A stretch of 64,000 bases of DNA from Snodgrassella alvi (GCF_040741455.2 NZ_CP160328.2:1581701-1645700); one strand, 5' to 3'; counted from the stretch's first letter, positions 12,809-24,571 are shown. The notes: a model not told the origin generated them from the letters alone. A program made the numbers and translations.

Positions 12809-13241
12809 ATTTGTAAGTTATTTATTTATCAAGAAATTATATTTTAGGCTAGTAAAGATGTTATATATAGTTAAAAACGTTAAGCTTAACAAATGAAAAA
12901 TATCGACTAAAAGAATTTAATTCAAGTTAAACAGCGGGGCGTACTCTCAACCCTCTTAATTATGTTATTAGAATTATCTAAAAGTGATATTTATAGCGCA
13001 AAATTGTAACTAACAGGGATTAATAAAAAATTTTATAATTGATATTCAGTTTTCTCTAGCAGAAAAAAATATAGAAAATTAACAAGTAATTGTTCGAAGA
13101 TATTAATGATAACAATTATCATTATATTATTGAAAACATTATTTTTTTATTTCTGTTTAATGTAATACGTACTTTTAATAACGTTCGAAATTAGTTACAA
13201 TACATCAATTTTACCAATATTTGCATAAGGTCGGCGCAATT
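12809..13241. other. Divergent control region between the PchB-like gene and nuoA
   Basis: About 430 bp of AT-rich DNA with no supported gene. It contains a Fur-box-like palindrome at 13105-13123 and a possible nuo -10 (TACAAT, 13196-13201) with a weak -35. AAGG at 13227-13230 is the likely nuoA ribosome binding site. The minus-strand TATAAT at 12841-12836 may serve the PchB-like gene. Confidence 0.55.
13105..13123. promoter_or_regulatory. Fur-box-like operator upstream of nuo
   Basis: The 19-bp sequence AATGATAACAATTATCATT is a perfect 8-bp inverted repeat around CAA. Its inner 15 bp, TGATAACAATTATCA, differs from the 7-1-7 Fur consensus TGATAATNATTATCA at one defined position. It lies about 120 bp before nuoA and about 300 bp before the divergent PchB-like start. 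That is upstream of the likely nuo promoter rather than across it, a position that suits activation more than repression. Confidence 0.65.
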
Positions 13242-13598
13242 ATGTTGGCGAATTATTTCCCCATCTTAATATTTGTTCTGGTTGGCTTTGCTGCCGGAGT
13301 TCTTTTTATTTCTCTGGGTCTGTTACTGGGACCAAATCGCCCGTATAAAATGAAGCAGGAACCGTTTGAGTGCGGTTTCGAAGCGTTTGAAAACGCACGT
13401 ATGAAATTTGATGTGCGCTACTATCTGGTGGCCATTTTATTCATCCTCTTTGATCTGGAAGTGGCCTTTATGGTGCCGTGGGCCGTGGTGTTTAAAGAGC
13501 TTGGTGCCTATGGCTTCTGGTCGATGATGTTGTTTTTGCTGATTTTGGTTATCGGCTTTGTTTATGAATGGAAAAAAGGCGCTCTGGAATGGGAATAG
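13242..13598 (+). CDS. nuoA: NADH-quinone oxidoreductase subunit A
   Basis: Small membrane-arm subunit of complex I with three transmembrane helices, beside the quinone site. It carries the family motif [19 protein letters not shown], whose cysteine lies on the mobile TMH1-2 loop, followed by [19 protein letters not shown]. At 118 residues it has normal length. ATG at 13242 (MLANYFP) matches Neisseria NuoA; the upstream in-frame TTG at 13221 is not used. It is the first gene of the operon, and its last 10 bases overlap nuoB. Confidence 0.95.
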   Translation: MLANYFPILIFVLVGFAAGVLFISLGLLLGPNRPYKMKQEPFECGFEAFENARMKFDVRYYLVAILFILFDLEVAFMVPWAVVFKELGAYGFWSMMLFLLILVIGFVYEWKKGALEWE

Positions 13599-14068
13599 AA
13601 GGCGTTTTAAAAAAAGGTTTTGTCACAACTACTGCCGATACCGTACTTAACTACGTGCGTACCGGTTCATTGTGGCCGGCTACTTTTGGGCTGGCCTGTT
13701 GTGCTGTAGAGATGATGCAGGCCGGTGCTGCCCGTTATGACCTAGACCGCTTCGGCATTATTTTCCGTCCGTCGCCGCGCCAGTCTGACCTTATGATTGT
13801 GGCCGGTACCTTATGTAACAAAATGGCGCCTGCCTTGCGCCGAGTTTATGACCAGATGGCAGAGCCACGCTGGGTATTGTCAATGGGTTCCTGCGCCAAT
13901 GGTGGCGGTTATTACCATTATTCCTATTCGGTAGTGCGCGGCTGCGACCGTATTGTGCCGGTCGATGTGTATGTACCTGGCTGCCCGCCTACAGCAGAAG
14001 CACTGGTTTATGGTCTGTTGCAATTGCAGCTGAAAATAAAGCGTACCGCCACCATAGCGCGGGTCTGA
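13589..14068 (+). CDS. nuoB: NADH-quinone oxidoreductase subunit B
   Basis: Peripheral-arm subunit that holds the terminal 4Fe-4S cluster N2, which passes electrons to quinone. The ligand cysteines are visible as the tandem pair in [10 protein letters not shown], one in MGSCANGG and one in VPGCPPTAE. The start at 13589 ([11 protein letters not shown]) overlaps the end of nuoA, implying translational coupling; the longer frame from 13568 would add seven residues not seen in homologues. Length 159 is normal. Confidence 0.95.
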   Translation: MGIEGVLKKGFVTTTADTVLNYVRTGSLWPATFGLACCAVEMMQAGAARYDLDRFGIIFRPSPRQSDLMIVAGTLCNKMAPALRRVYDQMAEPRWVLSMGSCANGGGYYHYSYSVVRGCDRIVPVDVYVPGCPPTAEALVYGLLQLQLKIKRTATIARV

Positions 14069-14081
14069 AAGTGAGGAAAAT

Positions 14082-14669
14082 ATGGCAGATATAGCAATAC
14101 TGAAGGCCGTGTGTGAAACCACTTTCGGCGATAAAGTACGTTACTGTCTGGATCGCGGTGAGCTGACGCTGGATTGCGCCGCCGCAGATTATCACCAACT
14201 GATGCAAACCCTGCGAGACCACCAAGAACTTAAATTCGAAACTCTGATTGATTTATGTGGTGTGGATTATCAGAGCTACAAAAATGAACCATGGGAAGGC
14301 AAACGTTTTGCCGTTGTGAGCCATTTACTGTCAATCAACAATAACTGGCGCGTTCGCGTGCGTGTATGGGTAGAGGCGGAAGATTTTCCTACGGTTGATT
14401 CTGTTGTGGACATTTATAACGGTGCCAACTGGTATGAACGCGAAGCGTTTGATATGTTCGGCATCCTGTTTAACAATCATCCCGACTTACGCCGAATTTT
14501 GACTGACTATGGCTTTGTCGGTCACCCATTTCGTAAAGATTTTCCGGTTTCCGGCTATGTGGAAATGCGCTATGACGAGGCCGAAGGCCGCGTGATTTAT
14601 CAGCCGGTAACGATTGAACCGCGTGAAGTCACGCCGCGCGTGGTGAGAGAGGAGCAGTACGGTGTCTAA
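14082..14669 (+). CDS. nuoC: NADH-quinone oxidoreductase subunit C
   Basis: The 30-kDa hydrophilic connecting-arm subunit, 195 residues. Family motifs are [11 protein letters not shown], then [23 protein letters not shown] in the C-terminal half, and FRKDFP. It is a separate gene, unlike the NuoCD fusion of E. coli, as usual in betaproteobacteria. GTGAGGAAAAT precedes the ATG. Its last bases overlap the nuoD start by 8 nt. Confidence 0.95.
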   Translation: MADIAILKAVCETTFGDKVRYCLDRGELTLDCAAADYHQLMQTLRDHQELKFETLIDLCGVDYQSYKNEPWEGKRFAVVSHLLSINNNWRVRVRVWVEAEDFPTVDSVVDIYNGANWYEREAFDMFGILFNNHPDLRRILTDYGFVGHPFRKDFPVSGYVEMRYDEAEGRVIYQPVTIEPREVTPRVVREEQYGV

Positions 14670-15915
14670 ATTACGCAATTACACCATTAATTTCGGGCCG
14701 CAGCATCCGGCTGCACATGGCGTGTTGCGCCTGATTCTGGAAATGGATGGTGAAAATATCGTTCGTGCCGATCCACATATCGGGCTATTACACCGTGGTA
14801 CGGAAAAATTAGCTGAATCACGTACCTATCTTCAGGCATTGCCGTACATGGATCGTCTGGATTATGTATCCATGATGTGTAATGAACAGGCCTACTGCTT
14901 GTCTGTTGAACGTCTGCTGAATATTGATGTACCCATTCGCGCTCAATATATTCGCGTGATGTTTGCCGAAATTACTCGAATCCTCAACCATCTCATGGGT
15001 ATCGGTTCGCATGCACTGGATATCGGGGCCATGACTGTGTTTCTGTATGCATTCCGCGAACGTGAAGACCTGATGGATATTTACGAGGCGGTATCCGGTG
15101 CACGTATGCATGCTGCTTATTTCCGTCCAGGCGGCGTTTACCGTGATCTGCCGGATTTCATGCCTAAGTACGAATCCAGCAAATACCGTAATGCCAAGGT
15201 ATTGCAAAAACTCAACGCTAGCCGTGAAGGCACCTTGCTAGACTTCATTGAAGACTTTACTAATCGGTTCCCTGCCTGCGTGGATGAATATGAAAATCTC
15301 CTTACAGATAATCGTATCTGGAAACAGCGTACTGTCGGGATTGGTGTGGTTTCACCAGAGCGAGCCATGCAGAAAGGTTTTACCGGCGTGATGCTCCGTG
15401 GCTCCGGTATAGAGTGGGATATTCGTAAGAAACAGCCTTATGATGCCTATGCCGCCATGGATTTCGATATTCCGGTCGGCATCAATGGTGACTGCTACGA
15501 CCGCTATCTGTGTCGCATTCATGAAATGCGGCAAGCTAACCGCATTATCCGCCAGTGTGTTGACTGGCTCAGAACCAATCCTGGGCCGGTGATTACGGAT
15601 GATCATACCGTGGCGCCGCCACATCGTACCGCTATGAAAGACGGGATGGAAGAATTGATTCACCACTTCAAGCTGTTTACCGAAGGGATGCATGTGCCGG
15701 AGGGTGAAGTTTATGTGCCCACTGAGCATCCGAAAGGGGAGTTTGGTGTGTATCTGATTTCAGATGGTGCCAACAAACCTTATCGCATGAAAATCCGTGC
15801 ACCGGGCTTTGCCCATTTACAAGGTATGGATGAAATGGCACGCGGCCATATGCTTGCAGACGTGGTCGCCATTATTGGTACTCAGGATATTGTATTTGGG
15901 GAGGTGGATAGATAA
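14662..15915 (+). CDS. nuoD: NADH-quinone oxidoreductase subunit D
   Basis: The 49-kDa subunit, related to the large subunit of NiFe hydrogenases, forms the quinone pocket together with NuoB. The N-terminus has [21 protein letters not shown], of which the HPAAHG histidines line the quinone site. The conserved tyrosine lies in the [12 protein letters not shown] segment. The protein ends with [13 protein letters not shown], the standard C-terminus. The start is GTG at 14662, preceded by GGAG and overlapping nuoC by 8 nt. Length 417 is normal. Confidence 0.96.
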   Translation: MSKLRNYTINFGPQHPAAHGVLRLILEMDGENIVRADPHIGLLHRGTEKLAESRTYLQALPYMDRLDYVSMMCNEQAYCLSVERLLNIDVPIRAQYIRVMFAEITRILNHLMGIGSHALDIGAMTVFLYAFREREDLMDIYEAVSGARMHAAYFRPGGVYRDLPDFMPKYESSKYRNAKVLQKLNASREGTLLDFIEDFTNRFPACVDEYENLLTDNRIWKQRTVGIGVVSPERAMQKGFTGVMLRGSGIEWDIRKKQPYDAYAAMDFDIPVGINGDCYDRYLCRIHEMRQANRIIRQCVDWLRTNPGPVITDDHTVAPPHRTAMKDGMEELIHHFKLFTEGMHVPEGEVYVPTEHPKGEFGVYLISDGANKPYRMKIRAPGFAHLQGMDEMARGHMLADVVAIIGTQDIVFGEVDR

Positions 15916-16388
15916 TGTTGTCCGCTGAGAGTTTAAAACAGATTGATACAGAACTGGCCAAATATCCGGCCGACCAGCGTCGCAGTGCCATTATGTCAGC
16001 CCTGCGCATCGCACAGACAGAAAAGGGCTGGTTACAGCCAGAAACCATCGAGGAAGTAGCAGACTACATAGGTATCCCACCGGCACAAGCATTGGAAGTG
16101 GCTACTTTTTACAATATGTATAACCTCCAGCCGGTAGGTAAATATAAACTCACCGTATGTACCAATCTTCCCTGTGCGTTGCGTGGTGGTGTCAATGCCG
16201 GTGAATATCTGCAAAAGCGCCTTGGTATTCGCTATGGCGAAACCACTGCTGACGGCAAATACACACTTTTAGAAGGCGAATGCATGGGTGCCTGTGGTGA
16301 TGCGCCGGTGCTGTTAGTGAACAATCATAAAATGTGTAGCTTTATGAGCGAAGAAGCCATCGAAGCGAAACTGGCGGAGTTGAACTGA
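15915..16388 (+). CDS. nuoE: NADH-quinone oxidoreductase subunit E
   Basis: Thioredoxin-fold subunit carrying a 2Fe-2S cluster (N1a) beside NuoF. The ligands are C-x4-C in [10 protein letters not shown] and C-x3-C in [10 protein letters not shown]. Its ATG overlaps the nuoD stop codon by one base (TAATG), and its own stop overlaps the nuoF start (TGATG), so the three genes are tightly coupled. Length 157 is normal. Confidence 0.95.
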   Translation: MLSAESLKQIDTELAKYPADQRRSAIMSALRIAQTEKGWLQPETIEEVADYIGIPPAQALEVATFYNMYNLQPVGKYKLTVCTNLPCALRGGVNAGEYLQKRLGIRYGETTADGKYTLLEGECMGACGDAPVLLVNNHKMCSFMSEEAIEAKLAELN

Positions 16389-17683
16389 TGGCAATGTACC
16401 AAAATGGCGTAATTTTCAATCAGGTTGATACAACTGATCCGGAATGCTGGACGCTGGAAGCCTATTTAGCCCGCGGCGGCTATCAAGCACTGAAAAAAAT
16501 CATTCATGACAAAATACCGCAGGACGATGTGATAGCCGAGCTGAAAACATCCGGCCTGCGTGGACGTGGCGGCGCCGGCTTTCCGACTGGACTGAAATGG
16601 AGCTTCATGCCGCGTTCGTTTCCAGGTACCAAATACATCGTCTGCAATACCGATGAAGGTGAGCCCGGTACATTTAAAGACCGGGATATCATTGATTACA
16701 ATCCTCATGCCCTGATTGAAGGCATGATTATTGGTGGTTATGCGATGGGTGCGGCTACCGGCTATAACTATATTCACGGCGAAATCTTCGAAAGCTATCT
16801 GCGCTTTGAAACTGCTTTACAGCAGGCACGGGATGCTGGTTTCCTCGGGCAAAATATTCTGGGCAGTGATTTCAGCTTTGAGTTACATGCCCATCATGGC
16901 TATGGTGCTTATATTTGCGGCGAAGAAACCGCTCTGCTGGAGTCACTGGAAGGCAAAAAAGGTCAGCCGCGCTTCAAACCACCATTTCCGGCTTCCTATG
17001 GTCTATATGGCAAGCCCACTACTGTCAATAACACAGAAACGTTCTCTTCGGTGCCGTTTATTATTCGCGATGGTGGCCAGCAATTTGCGGATAAGGGTAT
17101 TCCAAATAATGGCGGAACCAAGCTATTTTCAGTTTCCGGCCATGTAGAACGCCCCGGTAACTACGAAATACCGCTGGGCACACCGTTTAGAGACTTACTC
17201 GATATGTGCGGTGGCATGCGCAATGGCAAAAAGCTGAAAGCAGTGATTCCAGGTGGCTCCTCCGCACCGGTCCTGCCGGCTGATGTCATGATGGAAATTA
17301 CGATGGATTATGACGCCATTGCCAAAGCTGGTTCTATGCTTGGATCCGGTGCAGTGATTGTCATGGATGAAGATGTCTGTATGGTTAAAGCATTGGAGCG
17401 GCTAAGTTACTTCTATTTTGAAGAATCATGCGGCCAGTGTACCCCATGTCGTGAAGGTACAGGATGGCTGTATCGCATTATCCACCGTATTACCTCGGGT
17501 AAAGGACGGCCGGAGGATTTAGATTTGCTGGAATCACTCGGTAATAATATTTCGGGGCGTACAATCTGCGCGTTGGCGGATGCGGCGGTGATGCCGATTC
17601 AGGGCTTTATGAAGCATTTCCGCCCCGAGTTTGAGCACTACATCGAACACGGCAAACCCATGAAAGAACATCGCTGGTGCTAA
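16388..17683 (+). CDS. nuoF: NADH-quinone oxidoreductase subunit F
   Basis: The 51-kDa subunit that binds NADH and FMN and carries 4Fe-4S cluster N3. The nucleotide-binding glycine loop is [13 protein letters not shown] at about residues 57-69. The flavin motif is [20 protein letters not shown]. The cluster ligands lie near the C-terminus in [12 protein letters not shown] and in the later TICALADA. Length 431 is normal. A second Met two codons in (16394) is an alternative start. It is followed after 32 bp by nuoG. Confidence 0.96.
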   Translation: MAMYQNGVIFNQVDTTDPECWTLEAYLARGGYQALKKIIHDKIPQDDVIAELKTSGLRGRGGAGFPTGLKWSFMPRSFPGTKYIVCNTDEGEPGTFKDRDIIDYNPHALIEGMIIGGYAMGAATGYNYIHGEIFESYLRFETALQQARDAGFLGQNILGSDFSFELHAHHGYGAYICGEETALLESLEGKKGQPRFKPPFPASYGLYGKPTTVNNTETFSSVPFIIRDGGQQFADKGIPNNGGTKLFSVSGHVERPGNYEIPLGTPFRDLLDMCGGMRNGKKLKAVIPGGSSAPVLPADVMMEITMDYDAIAKAGSMLGSGAVIVMDEDVCMVKALERLSYFYFEESCGQCTPCREGTGWLYRIIHRITSGKGRPEDLDLLESLGNNISGRTICALADAAVMPIQGFMKHFRPEFEHYIEHGKPMKEHRWC

Positions 17684-17715
17684 GGCACTATCTGCTTAGT
17701 TAGGATTGCGAACCT

Positions 17716-19968
17716 ATGTTACAAATTCAAATTGACGGTAAACAACTTTCTGTCGAGCAGGGTAGTACGGTGATAGAAGCCGCCCGTCAGGCCGGTACGT
17801 TCATTCCGCACTTTTGCTATCACAAAAAATTGTCCATCGCCGCCAACTGCCGAATGTGTCTGGTTGAGGTGGAAAAGTCACGCAAACCGTTGCCTGCCTG
17901 TGCCACACCGGTAACCGATGGTATGGTGGTGAAAACCGATTCTAAATTGACGAAAGATGCCCAAAAAGGGGTAATGGAGTTTCTGCTGATTAATCACCCG
18001 CTGGATTGCCCGATTTGTGATCAGGGTGGTGAGTGCTTGCTGCAGGATTTATCCATGGGCTATGGCAAAGGCGCCAGTCGTTACAGCGAAGCCAAACATG
18101 CTGTTGCCGGTAAAGAGATGGGGCCGTTGGTGTCGGCTGCCGAAATGAGCCGCTGCATTCATTGTACCCGCTGCATTCGTTTTACTGAAGAAATCGCCGG
18201 TAAACAGGAGCTGGCGATGAAAAATCGTGGTGAACATTCTGAAATTGCTCCCTTTAATGGCAAAACACTGGAAACCGAACTGTCTGGCAACGTCATTGAC
18301 TTATGTCCAGTTGGTGCTTTAACCAGCAAACCATTCCGTTTTGACAGCCGTTCATGGGAGCTGAGCCGACGGAAATCCATTTCTGCCCATGATGCGCTGG
18401 GCAGTAATCTGATTGTGCAGACCAAAGACCATACAGTGCGCCGTGTATTGCCACTGGAAAACGAAGCCATTAATGAATGCTGGCTCAGTGACCGCGACCG
18501 CTTTGCTTATGCAGGACTGTATCAGGAACGCTTAACCCAACCGCAAATCAAACAGGATAACCAGTGGCATACCGTCGACTGGCAAACTGCACTCGATTAT
18601 GTGGCCAAGGGCTTACATGGTGTCAGCCACGATTTTGGCAGCGAAGCAATTGGCATGTGGGTCAATCCTGCCAATACTGTGGAAGAAATGCATTTGGCCG
18701 GCAAACTGGCTCAAGGACTGGGCATCAACGCTGTTGACAGTCGTCTACGAGCGCTGGATGGGCGACTGGGCGCAGCTGCAAAAGGGGCGCAGTGGCTGGG
18801 ACAGAACATTGAGCAGCTCGCGGCCAATGAAGTAATTCTGATTGTTGGTGCCCGATTGCGTCAGGAGCAGCCATTGCTCACCGCTCGCATCCGGCAAGCC
18901 ACCAAAAACGGCACACAGGTGGCAGTACTGGCTGCAGCCCAGGAAGAACTATTCATGCCTTTACTGGCTCAAGTCAGCCTGCATCCTTATCAGTGGATAG
19001 ACTGGTTAAGCAATGCACTAAACAGTGAAGTAGGGCAGGCGTTATTAAAAGCGGAGAAAACCAGCATTATTCTGGGCGCTGATGTCCTTAATCATTCAGA
19101 TGCCGCTGCCGTTTATGCTGCAGCACAGGATCTGGCAGAAGCAACTGGCAGTATTCTTGGTGTTTTGCCGCAAGCAGCGAACAGTATTGGTGCTGAAATA
19201 GTGGGCGTGGCGGCTAAAACGGCCGAACAAAGTATTGCCGCGCAAATTACTCAGCCGAAACAGGCCGTGATGCTGCTGAATGTGGAACCCGATATGGATG
19301 TGGCCAATGGTGCTGCCGCTATTGCTGCGCTGAAGCAAGCACAGACAGTCATGGCATTCACCGCATATGATAGTGCCGTATTGCGCGAAGTGGCCGATGT
19401 GATGCTGCCGATCACCCCATTTACCGAAACTTCTGGCAGCTTTATCAATATGGAAGGCCGGCTGCAATCGTTCCATGGTGTGGTACAGGCGTATGGAGAA
19501 GCCAGACCATTATGGAAAGTACTGCGGGTACTTGGCAACGTCCTTGAACTGCAGGGTTTTGAGTATGAAAACACGCAGCAGATTCTGGCTGATGCACTGG
19601 ACAAAGACCAGTTATCTGCTTTGCTGAATAATCAGATTCAGCCGGTTGCCACTAGCAATCCTGCTATCAGTCTGGTACGAGTAGGTGGTGTCAGCCTGTA
19701 TGCCACCGATGGCATCGTGCGCCGTTCAGCTCCTTTGCAGAACACAGTACATGCTGCCGTTCCTGCTGCGCGAGCACACAGCCATACGCTTAGTGCACTG
19801 GGGCTGACAAATGGCGATACGGCATGGGCGAAACAGAACAATGATGCGGTAGCGGTCAGCGTAGCCGCGGACGATACCCTGCCTGAAAACGTACTGCTGC
19901 TGCCATTGCATCAGAGTAACTGGCAGCTGGGTGCTTTATTGACCACTGTGGAATTGAGTAAAGGATAA
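17716..19968 (+). CDS. nuoG: NADH-quinone oxidoreductase subunit G
   Basis: The 75-kDa peripheral-arm subunit, 750 residues, with several Fe-S clusters in the N-terminal ~230 residues and a molybdopterin-oxidoreductase-like remainder that holds no cofactor. Visible ligands are [15 protein letters not shown] with PACATPV for the 2Fe-2S cluster N1b, [17 protein letters not shown] for N5, and [10 protein letters not shown] with [13 protein letters not shown] for N4. The C-terminal part is the least conserved and Ala-rich, as in relatives. It ends 2 bp before nuoH. Confidence 0.95.
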   Translation: MLQIQIDGKQLSVEQGSTVIEAARQAGTFIPHFCYHKKLSIAANCRMCLVEVEKSRKPLPACATPVTDGMVVKTDSKLTKDAQKGVMEFLLINHPLDCPICDQGGECLLQDLSMGYGKGASRYSEAKHAVAGKEMGPLVSAAEMSRCIHCTRCIRFTEEIAGKQELAMKNRGEHSEIAPFNGKTLETELSGNVIDLCPVGALTSKPFRFDSRSWELSRRKSISAHDALGSNLIVQTKDHTVRRVLPLENEAINECWLSDRDRFAYAGLYQERLTQPQIKQDNQWHTVDWQTALDYVAKGLHGVSHDFGSEAIGMWVNPANTVEEMHLAGKLAQGLGINAVDSRLRALDGRLGAAAKGAQWLGQNIEQLAANEVILIVGARLRQEQPLLTARIRQATKNGTQVAVLAAAQEELFMPLLAQVSLHPYQWIDWLSNALNSEVGQALLKAEKTSIILGADVLNHSDAAAVYAAAQDLAEATGSILGVLPQAANSIGAEIVGVAAKTAEQSIAAQITQPKQAVMLLNVEPDMDVANGAAAIAALKQAQTVMAFTAYDSAVLREVADVMLPITPFTETSGSFINMEGRLQSFHGVVQAYGEARPLWKVLRVLGNVLELQGFEYENTQQILADALDKDQLSALLNNQIQPVATSNPAISLVRVGGVSLYATDGIVRRSAPLQNTVHAAVPAARAHSHTLSALGLTNGDTAWAKQNNDAVAVSVAADDTLPENVLLLPLHQSNWQLGALLTTVELSKG

Positions 19969-19970
19969 TC

Positions 19971-21020
19971 ATGCAAGCGTGGTTTCAACAATTATTAGGC
20001 AACGACTTCGGTTTACTGGTGTCTGTAATCGTCAAGATTGTCATCATCATGTTGCCGCTGATTATCACCGTTGCCTACCTGACTTATTTTGAACGTAAAG
20101 TCATCGGTTACATGCAGTTGCGCGTCGGTCCGAATGTGACCGGACCTTATGGTTTAATCCAGCCTTTTGCCGATGTATTAAAACTCTTATTTAAAGAAGT
20201 GACCCGCCCGTCACAGGCCAATAAAGCTTTGTTTTATATCGGCCCGATGATGTCGCTGATGCCGGCTTTTGCCGCTTGGGCAGTGATTCCGTTTAGTGAA
20301 ACTTGGTTTCTGACCCGCATCAATGCCGGTCTGCTCTATATTCTGATGATTACGTCATTGTCGGTATATGGTGTCATCATTGCGGGCTGGGCATCCAACT
20401 CCAAATATGCCTTTCTTGGCGCCATGCGTGCTTCTGCTCAGACCATTTCCTATGAAATAGCCATGGGATTTGCCCTGATTGGGGTGATTATGGTATCCGG
20501 CAGTATGGATTTTCACGATATCGTCATGGCGCAAGCCAAAGGTATAGCTGGTGGTTCCATTTTCTCGTGGAACTGGCTGCCACTATTTCCGTTATTTGTG
20601 GTGTATCTGATTTCGGCCGTGGCCGAAACCAACCGCGCCCCGTTTGACGTGGCCGAAGGTGAATCAGAAATTGTTGCCGGTTTCCATGTTGAATATTCCG
20701 GTTTTGCTTTCGCCTTATTCTTTCTGGCGGAATATATTTTTATGATTCTGGTGGCCGCGTTAACAGCTTTGTTGTTCTTTGGCGGCTGGTTATCACCCTT
20801 TCCGCAAAGTTGGGGCTTCATTGGTACTCCGAGTGTATTGTGGATGTTCCTGAAAATGGCACTGGTGCTGTATTTCTATCTGTGGATACGGGCAACGTTT
20901 CCGCGTTACCGCTATGACCAGATTATGCGTCTGGGCTGGAAAGTATTGATTCCGGTCACCATTGTCGCCGTGATTGTTTTAGGATTGTGGATGATTTCAC
21001 CCCTGTCTTTATGGCGTTAA
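19971..21020 (+). CDS. nuoH: NADH-quinone oxidoreductase subunit H
   Basis: Membrane subunit at the junction of the two arms that shapes the quinone channel, with eight or more helices in 349 residues. Motifs are [33 protein letters not shown], and the acidic loop [20 protein letters not shown], which links quinone chemistry to proton pumping. It ends with SPLSLWR. It sits in the operon between nuoG and nuoI with short gaps. Confidence 0.96.
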   Translation: MQAWFQQLLGNDFGLLVSVIVKIVIIMLPLIITVAYLTYFERKVIGYMQLRVGPNVTGPYGLIQPFADVLKLLFKEVTRPSQANKALFYIGPMMSLMPAFAAWAVIPFSETWFLTRINAGLLYILMITSLSVYGVIIAGWASNSKYAFLGAMRASAQTISYEIAMGFALIGVIMVSGSMDFHDIVMAQAKGIAGGSIFSWNWLPLFPLFVVYLISAVAETNRAPFDVAEGESEIVAGFHVEYSGFAFALFFLAEYIFMILVAALTALLFFGGWLSPFPQSWGFIGTPSVLWMFLKMALVLYFYLWIRATFPRYRYDQIMRLGWKVLIPVTIVAVIVLGLWMISPLSLWR

Positions 21021-21039
21021 ACAGGGAGAGGCACTGAAT

Positions 21040-21519
21040 ATGGCAAATATAATTAAAACTTTTCTGATGACCGAGTTGCTTGCGGGCATGAAAGTGACGT
21101 TAAAAAACTTTTTTGCACGTAAAGAAACCATTTATTTTCCGGAAGAAAAAACTCCGCAATCAGTCCGTTTTCGTGGGCTGCATGCACAGCGACGCTATCC
21201 CAACGGCGAAGAACGCTGCATTGCCTGCAAACTCTGCGAAGCAGTGTGTCCGGCTATGGCAATTAATATCGAGTCAGAAAAACGTGAGGATGGTACACGC
21301 CGTACCACCCGCTACGATATCGATCTGACTAAATGCATCTTCTGCGGTTTCTGTGAGGAAGCCTGTCCGGTAGACGCCATTGTCGAAACCCGTATTTTCG
21401 AATATCACGGCGAAAAACGCGGTGACTTATATTTCACTAAACCCATGTTGCTGGCCATTGGCGATCGCTATGAAGAAGACATCGCCAAATGCAAAGCTGC
21501 TGATGCACCCTATCGTTAA
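21040..21519 (+). CDS. nuoI: NADH-quinone oxidoreductase subunit I
   Basis: Ferredoxin-like subunit with two 4Fe-4S clusters (N6a and N6b) that relay electrons towards NuoB. The two cysteine motifs are [16 protein letters not shown] and [16 protein letters not shown]. The N-terminal [18 protein letters not shown] helix anchors it to the membrane arm. Length 159 is normal. GGGAGAGG precedes the ATG. Confidence 0.96.
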   Translation: MANIIKTFLMTELLAGMKVTLKNFFARKETIYFPEEKTPQSVRFRGLHAQRRYPNGEERCIACKLCEAVCPAMAINIESEKREDGTRRTTRYDIDLTKCIFCGFCEEACPVDAIVETRIFEYHGEKRGDLYFTKPMLLAIGDRYEEDIAKCKAADAPYR

Positions 21520-21528
21520 GAGGTGATC

Positions 21529-22182
21529 ATGAATTTACCCTTAATTCTGTTTTATGTCTTTGCAGCGGTTATACTGCTGGGTGCTATTAATACTGTAATT
21601 GCTAAAAATCCAGTACATGCAGTGCTGTTTCTGGTGCTGACTTTCTGTGCCAGTGCCATGATGTGGATTCTGATGCAGGCTGAGTTCCTCGGCATCGTGC
21701 TGGTGGTGGTGTATGTTGGTGCAGTGATGGTGCTGTTCCTGTTTGTCATCATGATGCTCAACATCGATATCGAACAGATGCGCGCTGGCTTCTGGCGCCA
21801 TGCACCGATTGCTGCGCTAGTTGGAATACTGACCGCCGCCTTACTCATTGTGATTTTGGTGAATCCACAACTTGATCTGGCACATCTCGGTAGCGACAAT
21901 CCACTGCCTGCTGACTACAGTAATGTACGCGATCTGGGTATGCAGATTTACACCACTTATCTGCTGCCGTTTGAACTAGCAGCCATATTGCTGGTATTGG
22001 GTATGGTGGCTGCTATTGCTTTGGTGCACCGGCAAACCCACAACCCACGTCGTACCAATCCGGCCGAGCAGGTTAAGGTACAGGCCAAAGACCGCTTCCG
22101 TATGGTGAAAATGCAGCCTGAAGTTGCTGCATCAGCTGACGATAACAAAGAAGAAGCATCAGAAGGGGAGCAGAAAGCATGA
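21529..22182 (+). CDS. nuoJ: NADH-quinone oxidoreductase subunit J
   Basis: Membrane-arm subunit with five helices, near the first proton channel. Key features are [14 protein letters not shown] and the helix [21 protein letters not shown], which contains the pi-bulge region. A charged, probably cytoplasmic tail of about 45 residues ends the protein. ATG at 21529 is preceded by AAGAGGTG and preferred to the GTG at 21523. It overlaps nuoK by 4 nt (ATGA). Confidence 0.94.
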   Translation: MNLPLILFYVFAAVILLGAINTVIAKNPVHAVLFLVLTFCASAMMWILMQAEFLGIVLVVVYVGAVMVLFLFVIMMLNIDIEQMRAGFWRHAPIAALVGILTAALLIVILVNPQLDLAHLGSDNPLPADYSNVRDLGMQIYTTYLLPFELAAILLVLGMVAAIALVHRQTHNPRRTNPAEQVKVQAKDRFRMVKMQPEVAASADDNKEEASEGEQKA

Positions 22183-22484
22183 TTACCTTAACTCATTATT
22201 TGGTACTCAGCGCCATCTTATTTGCCATCTCGGCCATGGGCATTTTCATGAACCGCAAAAATGTGTTGGTTCTTCTGATGTCCATCGAACTGATGCTGCT
22301 AGCGGTGAATTTTAACTTTGTCGCATTTTCCCGTTATCTCGGTGATAGCGCCGGACAGATTTTCGTGTTTTTTATTCTGACTGTTGCTGCGGCTGAATCC
22401 GCTATCGGGCTGGCGATTATGGTGCTGATTTTTCGCAACCGCCAGAGCATTAACGTACAGGATCTGGACAGCCTGAAAGGCTGA
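22179..22484 (+). CDS. nuoK: NADH-quinone oxidoreductase subunit K
   Basis: Three-helix Mrp-related membrane subunit of 101 residues. The conserved buried glutamates used for proton translocation are in [12 protein letters not shown] (helix 2) and [13 protein letters not shown] (helix 3). Overlap with the nuoJ stop codon indicates coupled translation. Length and sequence are typical. Confidence 0.96.
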   Translation: MITLTHYLVLSAILFAISAMGIFMNRKNVLVLLMSIELMLLAVNFNFVAFSRYLGDSAGQIFVFFILTVAAAESAIGLAIMVLIFRNRQSINVQDLDSLKG

Positions 22485-22509
22485 TGGTTGAGAGGAACGA
22501 GAGAAAATT

Positions 22510-24534
22510 ATGAGTGTTTATCTGATTATTGCTTTGGCTCCGCTCATCGGTTCCCTGCTGGCTGGATTGTGCGGTAAGCTGATAGGCCGAAAAGGGGCGC
22601 ACAGTGTCACCATAGCCGGCGTTGCCTTATCCGCCGTATTATCGGCGTGGGTACTATACGGGTTTATGACAGGCGGCCGTCAGCCATTTGATGAAAACGT
22701 CTATACATGGCTGACCATGGGCGGGCTGGATTTCTCGGTGGGTTTTCTGATTGATACCCTCACCGCTACCATGCTGGTCATCGTAACCAGTGTCTCCTTG
22801 ATGGTGCATATTTATACCATCGGCTACATGAGTGACGACAATGGTTACCAGCGTTTCTTCAGCTATATTTCCCTGTTTACTTTTTCCATGCTGATGCTGG
22901 TGATGAGTAATAATTTCATCCAGTTGTTTTTTGGCTGGGAAGCCGTAGGTCTGGTGTCTTATCTGCTGATTGGTTTTTACTACAAACGCGATAGTGCCAT
23001 CTTTGCCAATTTGAAAGCCTTTCTGGTCAACCGTGTTGGTGACTTTGGTTTTGTGCTGGGTATTGGCCTGATTCTGGCATATTTTGGCGGCAGTTTGCGC
23101 TATGCCGACGTATTCCAGCACATCGATCAAGTCAAAAACGCCACCATTGAACTGATTCCCGGCCATCCGTGGTCTCTGATTACCGTAACCTGTATTCTGC
23201 TGTTTGTCGGCGCCATGGGTAAATCAGCACAGTTTCCATTGCATGTTTGGTTGCCGGACTCAATGGAAGGCCCGACACCGATATCTGCTTTGATTCATGC
23301 CGCTACTATGGTGACTGCTGGTATTTTCATGGTGTCGCGCATGTCACCATTGTATGAATTGTCTGATACAGCACTTGGTGTCATCATGGTTTCCGGTACT
23401 ATAACCGCACTGTTTATGGGCTTTTTAGGCATGATTCAACACGACATCAAGCGTGTGATTGCTTATTCCACCCTGTCGCAGTTAGGCTATATGACCGTAG
23501 CACTGGGTGCCTCTGCCTACAATATTGCTGTCTTCCATGTGATGACACATGCTTTCTTTAAAGCACTGTTATTTCTGGCAGCCGGTAGTGTGATTATGGG
23601 TATGCATCATGATCAAGATATGCGCCACATGGGTGGACTGCGTAAATACATGCCAGTAACGTGGATTTGCATGTTGATTGGTTCTTTGTCTCTGATTGGT
23701 ACACCATTCTTCTCCGGTTTCTATTCCAAAGATTCCATCATCGATGCTGTTAAAGCTTCAACACTGCCTTTCAGCAGCTTCGCTTATGTGGCACTGGTAG
23801 CCAGTGTATTTGTAACTGCTTTCTATTCCTTCCGCCTGTATTTTCTGGTGTTCCACGGTGAAGAAAAATGGCGCCAGAGCGGGCAGGGCGAACATCATCA
23901 TGGCGAGGAACACCATGGTCTGCGTCCGCAGGATAATCCACATGAAAGCCCGCTGGTGGTGACTATTCCGCTGATTTTACTGGCTATTCCATCAGTGTTT
24001 GTCGGTATGTGGGCAATCAAACCCATGCTCTTCAGCGATTTTTATCATAATGTAATTTTCATCAACAGCGCCGCCCACCCTGCATTGGCCACCGTTGCAG
24101 AAGAATATCACGGTATTTTTGCCATGGCTCTGCACAGTCTGACTACACCAGTGTTATGGCTGGTCATTGCCGGCGTAGTTCTGGCATGGTTTTTCTACAT
24201 GAAAAAACCACAGATTCCGGCGCGGATTGTGTCTTCCATCCGTCCGATATATACCTTGCTGGACAACAAATACTATCTGGATGCACTTTACTACAACGTT
24301 TTTGCCAAAGGCAGCCGACTGCTGGGAACGCTGTTCTGGAAAGTAGGTGATGTGCTCATCATTGATAAATTAATTGTTAACGGTGCTGCGCGCGTTGTGG
24401 CCACAGTGGCTGCACTGGTGCGACGGATTCAAACCGGCTACCTCTATACTTATGCAACTGCTATGGTGCTGGGCGTGTTTGTGCTGGTGGCATGGACATT
24501 CTGGCCGTTGCTGAAAACCATGTTCGGCGGTTAA
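22510..24534 (+). CDS. nuoL: NADH-quinone oxidoreductase subunit L
   Basis: Distal antiporter-like proton-pumping subunit with about 16 helices and the long lateral helix near its C-terminus; 674 residues. Motifs include FFGWEAVGLVSYLLIGFYY, with the conserved glutamate, then GKSAQFPLHVWLPDSMEGPT with a channel lysine, and HDIKRVIAYSTLSQLGYM. A histidine-rich loop around residues 460-475 (EHHHGEEHHG) is present, as in many proteobacterial NuoL proteins. GAGAGGAACGAGAG precedes the start. Confidence 0.96.
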   Translation: MSVYLIIALAPLIGSLLAGLCGKLIGRKGAHSVTIAGVALSAVLSAWVLYGFMTGGRQPFDENVYTWLTMGGLDFSVGFLIDTLTATMLVIVTSVSLMVHIYTIGYMSDDNGYQRFFSYISLFTFSMLMLVMSNNFIQLFFGWEAVGLVSYLLIGFYYKRDSAIFANLKAFLVNRVGDFGFVLGIGLILAYFGGSLRYADVFQHIDQVKNATIELIPGHPWSLITVTCILLFVGAMGKSAQFPLHVWLPDSMEGPTPISALIHAATMVTAGIFMVSRMSPLYELSDTALGVIMVSGTITALFMGFLGMIQHDIKRVIAYSTLSQLGYMTVALGASAYNIAVFHVMTHAFFKALLFLAAGSVIMGMHHDQDMRHMGGLRKYMPVTWICMLIGSLSLIGTPFFSGFYSKDSIIDAVKASTLPFSSFAYVALVASVFVTAFYSFRLYFLVFHGEEKWRQSGQGEHHHGEEHHGLRPQDNPHESPLVVTIPLILLAIPSVFVGMWAIKPMLFSDFYHNVIFINSAAHPALATVAEEYHGIFAMALHSLTTPVLWLVIAGVVLAWFFYMKKPQIPARIVSSIRPIYTLLDNKYYLDALYYNVFAKGSRLLGTLFWKVGDVLIIDKLIVNGAARVVATVAALVRRIQTGYLYTYATAMVLGVFVLVAWTFWPLLKTMFGG

Positions 24535-24571
24535 TTCAAGGCATTCAATTTAGTATTTTTAGGCTATAAAT

